A DNA stretch of 64,000 bases, taken from VRUE01 sp963774405 (GTDB lineage: Bacteria; Actinomycetota; Thermoleophilia; Solirubrobacterales; 70-9). Below are positions 61,620 through 64,000 of this stretch, one piece after another; the stretch's first letter is position 1; each line of letters opens with the position of its first letter. The notes under the pieces were generated by a model. It was not told the DNA's origin and did not search any database. It saw only the letters and a program-made list of their open reading frames with translations. Made by a program: the position numbers and the translations under genes. The stretch is taken from assembly GCA_963774405.1 (NCBI GenBank), contig CAVZEV010000002.1, positions 186,001 to 250,000 of the forward strand, given 5' to 3'.

Positions 61620-63116
61620 TCAAGCCGCGGCGGCGATCGTGCCGTGGCCTACGATCGTCTCGCCGCGCAGCAGCACCGCGGTTTGCCCGGGCGAGACGCC
61701 GGCGAAGTCCTCGCCCAGCTCGACCTGCAGCTCGGGGTAGCTGCCCGTCTCCGTGGCGGTGACGGTGGCGGGAACGGGCGTCGAGCGGTAGCGCAGGCGG
61801 ACGGCGTCGATGGCGCCTCCCTCGCGGTGCAGGACGGCGTTGCGAAGGCGCACCGCACGGGCCATCAGGTCGCGGCGCGGACCGACCGTGACCGTGTTGG
61901 TGGCGGCGTCGGTGGCGAGCACGTACATCGGCTCCTCGGCCCCGCCGCCGATGCCGCGCCGTTGGCCGACGGTGAAGTTGTGATGGCCGCGGTGGCGACC
62001 GAGCGCCCGGCCGGAGCGGTCGACCACGTCGCCCTCGCGCTCGCGCAGGCCGCCGTGGCGGCGCAGGAAGTCGCCCTTGCCCTGGCCGGAGAGGAAGCAG
62101 AGGTCCTGGCTCTCGGGCTTCTTCGCCACCGCCAGTTCGTGACGGGCGGCGATCTCGCGCACCTCGGGCTTGGTCAGCTCGACCAGCGGGAAGCGGACGC
62201 GCCGCAACAGCCCCGGCGGCAGGGCGGCGAGCATGTAGCTCTGATCCTTGTTGGCATCGGAGGCGGCGGCGAGCAGGGGGCCCTCGGCGTCCTCGACGAT
62301 GCGCGCGTAGTGGCCGGTGACGAGGTAGGCAGCACCGAGGCGCTGGGCGAGGTCGACCATCGCCGCGATCCGCACCTCGCCATTGCAGGCGATGCACGGG
62401 TTGGGCGTGGTCCCCTCCGCGTAGCCGGAGACGAACTCGGCGACGACGCGGCGACGGAACTCCTCCTCCAGGTCGAGGGTCAGGTGAGGGATGCCAAGCG
62501 AGTGGGCGAGCGAGCGCGCCCCAAGCACCGCCTCGGGCGAGCAGCAGGCCTTGGCGCCGTCGGTCTGCGGGTCGGCCCAGAGCTTCAGGGTGACGCCGAC
62601 GACCTCCGCCCCACGCTCCCGCTCGAGCAGCGCCGCGACGGCGCTGTCGACACCGCCGGACATCGCGACGAGCACGCGCTCGGGTACCCCTTGCGGACCG
62701 AGCGTCTTGTCGACGCCCTCCTCTCTCTCCGCGGGGGCGACGGCCAGCCCTTGCGCGGAGCTCGCGGCCTGAGCCAAGGCGCGATGAAGCGCATCAGCAC
62801 TGAGTTGCGCGGCGTGACGCTTGGCCGGGGTCAGCCCGCCGAGCGCCTCGTCCACTTGATCGATGCCGATCCGAGCTACATCGAGCACGGACGAGCCCTC
62901 AACCATCTCGGCGACCGCCGCGGTGGCCGCCCGCGTCGCGCCGCAGCCCTCAGCGTCGAAGCTGACTCGGGCGACGGAACCGCCCTCGATCACGAGAGAG
63001 AGGCGCGAGAGGTCGCCACAGGCCGCACCCCCGGCCGCGCCGGTGAACGCGCCGTCCTCGGCCGGGCCGAGGCGGCTGCGGTCGTGCAGATAGGCGTCAA
63101 GCAGCTCCCGATCCAT
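61620..63116 (-). CDS. mnmA: tRNA 2-thiouridylase MnmA with an N-terminal IscU-like domain
   Basis: 498 aa from ATG 63116. Residues 1-125 match the IscU/NifU-N scaffold: C33 and D35 in AACGDL, C58 in EGCGAT, and H101 in AKRHAAQL, where IscU's third Cys is Ala102. Residues about 142-498 are MnmA: PP-loop MSGGVDSAVAALL, KACCSPEAV, the catalytic Cys in TPNPCIACNGE, the second Cys in SQDLCFLSGQGKGDF and GQRRGIGGGAEEPMYV. It thiolates U34 of Lys, Glu and Gln tRNAs. The fusion needs no frameshift. An ATG at 63146 is also in frame. Confidence 0.93.
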   Translation of the reverse strand: MDRELLDAYLHDRSRLGPAEDGAFTGAAGGAACGDLSRLSLVIEGGSVARVSFDAEGCGATRAATAAVAEMVEGSSVLDVARIGIDQVDEALGGLTPAKRHAAQLSADALHRALAQAASSAQGLAVAPAEREEGVDKTLGPQGVPERVLVAMSGGVDSAVAALLERERGAEVVGVTLKLWADPQTDGAKACCSPEAVLGARSLAHSLGIPHLTLDLEEEFRRRVVAEFVSGYAEGTTPNPCIACNGEVRIAAMVDLAQRLGAAYLVTGHYARIVEDAEGPLLAAASDANKDQSYMLAALPPGLLRRVRFPLVELTKPEVREIAARHELAVAKKPESQDLCFLSGQGKGDFLRRHGGLREREGDVVDRSGRALGRHRGHHNFTVGQRRGIGGGAEEPMYVLATDAATNTVTVGPRRDLMARAVRLRNAVLHREGGAIDAVRLRYRSTPVPATVTATETGSYPELQVELGEDFAGVSPGQTAVLLRGETIVGHGTIAAAA

Positions 63117-63142
63117 CACTACAGGGTAAGAGCCCGCCGCGA

Positions 63143-64000
63143 TCACCGCAGCAGTCTGCGCAGATCGGCGATCACGGCGGGCGCGTCGTCGCGCAGCTGG
63201 CGCCAGGTGATCCGCACGACGCGCCAGCCCTCGACCATCAGCAAGCGGTCCCGTTCACGGTCTCGCTCGGCGCTGCGCCAGGTTCCGTGCACGAAACCGC
63301 CGTCGAGCTCGACGATCAGGCGCTGCGCGCGCCAGAGGCAGTCGACTTCGAAGAAGCGCCCGGCCACCGCGACGTCGGCATTGCGGTGGGGCTGCGGCAG
63401 GTCCGTCGTGGCCAGCAACCTGGCAAACATCGCCTCCAGCTCGCGCCGCGTCACCCCCCGCGCTTTCTTGACGTCGCCAAGGATGGCTTGGAGCACCACC
63501 CTCCCCGCCCGACGCGGATACCGCGCCAGGAGCACGTGAATGGAGGTGCGATCACTGAGCCCGAGCACTTCGGCCTCGTTCATCGCCGCTTCCAGGCGCT
63601 CACGCGAGAGGATTGAGGCGAGGTCGAGCAGCGTCCGACAGAGGCCGGTCACCGGGATGCGATCGACGACCTCCAGTTCGTCCAGGGAAAGCGGCGACCG
63701 GTGCTGGAGAATCCCCGACTGCGACCGCCAGCCCTGCGGGCGCGTCACCTCCGGCAGGCCGTTGCCGAGCGGGAGGATTCCCAGCAATTGACCGGCCGCA
63801 CGATGACTCAACACCGCCCCGTCACCACAGGCCAGGACCGCCGCCATCCACCGGCCTTTTTGTGAAAGCACACGATGACCCACGGCGTAAACGCCTCTAT
63901 GCACCAGATGCAGCTGCCCCCGCTGCAACCTGCCGTGAATCTGACGCGCGGTCAGGCCAAGCTCTTCGAGCTGACCTCGGCCAACCACTCCGTGCTGCGC
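63143..64000 (-). CDS. AbiEi-like winged-helix protein with a DUF559 (Vsr-like) nuclease domain, 5' end cut by the window
   Basis: The frame is open to the right edge (AQHGVVGRGQLEELGLTARQ), so the first few residues are missing. The N-terminal part with LHLVHRGVYAVGHRVLS is the AbiEi antitoxin-like winged helix found in many actinobacterial proteins. The C-terminal 100 aa are DUF559: FFEVDCLWRAQRLIVELDGG, then ERDRERDRLLMVEGWRVVRI, a PD-(D/E)xK-like fold with D and E-x-D residues. The function is unknown; defence or DNA repair are possible. It is upstream of mnmA with only a short gap. Confidence 0.82.
   Translation of the reverse strand, partial: AQHGVVGRGQLEELGLTARQIHGRLQRGQLHLVHRGVYAVGHRVLSQKGRWMAAVLACGDGAVLSHRAAGQLLGILPLGNGLPEVTRPQGWRSQSGILQHRSPLSLDELEVVDRIPVTGLCRTLLDLASILSRERLEAAMNEAEVLGLSDRTSIHVLLARYPRRAGRVVLQAILGDVKKARGVTRRELEAMFARLLATTDLPQPHRNADVAVAGRFFEVDCLWRAQRLIVELDGGFVHGTWRSAERDRERDRLLMVEGWRVVRITWRQLRDDAPAVIADLRRLLR

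Overview
The window looks like about 64 kb of chromosome from a high-GC actinobacterium. The gene orders tlyA-nadK-recN-steA-steB/mctB-pyrG-xerD and alaS-ruvX-mltG-aroE-aroC-aroKB-aroQ-pepQ, together with a DUF3866 protein and the HTH-HNH nuclease type, suggest a Thermoleophilia/Solirubrobacterales-like lineage. That assignment is inference from gene content; no rRNA is present to confirm it.

Layout. 0-1.3 kb: an AbiE-like toxin-antitoxin pair cut by the window edge. 1.3-4.9 kb: M29 aminopeptidase, PLP synthase (pdxT, pdxS) and an RpiR-type regulator. 4.9-11.9 kb: small membrane and stress genes, a transmembrane Ser/Thr kinase, secreted proteins, a flippase-like membrane protein and a zincin. 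12.0-17.6 kb: an accessory island of nucleotidyltransferase genes, a cytosine methyltransferase, restriction nuclease and Vsr set, and an MNT-HEPN pair. It ends at an elongator tRNA-Met(CAU) gene and contains two displaced 3' fragments of that tRNA. 17.6-24.7 kb: Hpt protein, thioredoxin-like lipoprotein, SDR, glycosyltransferase, tRNA-Asn(GUU), HTH-HNH nuclease, dnaG and dgt. 24.7-41.0 kb: a long minus-strand housekeeping block (recO, mutM, xerD, DUF3866, M20 peptidase, pyrG, a MraY-like transferase, steB, steA, recN, MFS pump, nadK, tlyA), interrupted by one intact ISL3-family IS with an 8-bp target duplication. 41.0-44.6 kb: a second accessory patch of small toxin-antitoxin genes and a repeat-containing protein, among three copies of a short repeat that carries terminators. 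44.6-48.8 kb: dxs, ispA, a small gene, nusB and efp. 48.8-52.4 kb: secreted protein, SDR, M42 peptidase and a diguanylate cyclase. 52.4-63.1 kb: pepQ, the shikimate pathway genes aroQ, aroKB, aroC and aroE, then mltG, ruvX, alaS and an IscU-MnmA fusion. The window ends inside a DUF559 nuclease gene.

The most interesting region is 13.9-17.6 kb. Two fragments of the tRNA-Met 3' half, each followed by the same roughly 50-bp arm, separate two small gene cassettes (methyltransferase/restriction nuclease/Vsr and MNT/HEPN) that contain no integrase. This looks like serial site-specific insertion of tiny defence cassettes into one tRNA gene. Other notable points are MnmA fused to a degenerate IscU scaffold, a possible dGTPase-primase fusion, the AroK-AroB fusion, and two families of intergenic or intragenic palindromes.

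Caution: at least fourteen single-base frameshifts are visible, including in essential genes (alaS, aroE, ispA, dgt), several of them in short homopolymers. They read best as sequence or assembly errors. Gene boundaries and apparent fusions at those places should be treated accordingly.
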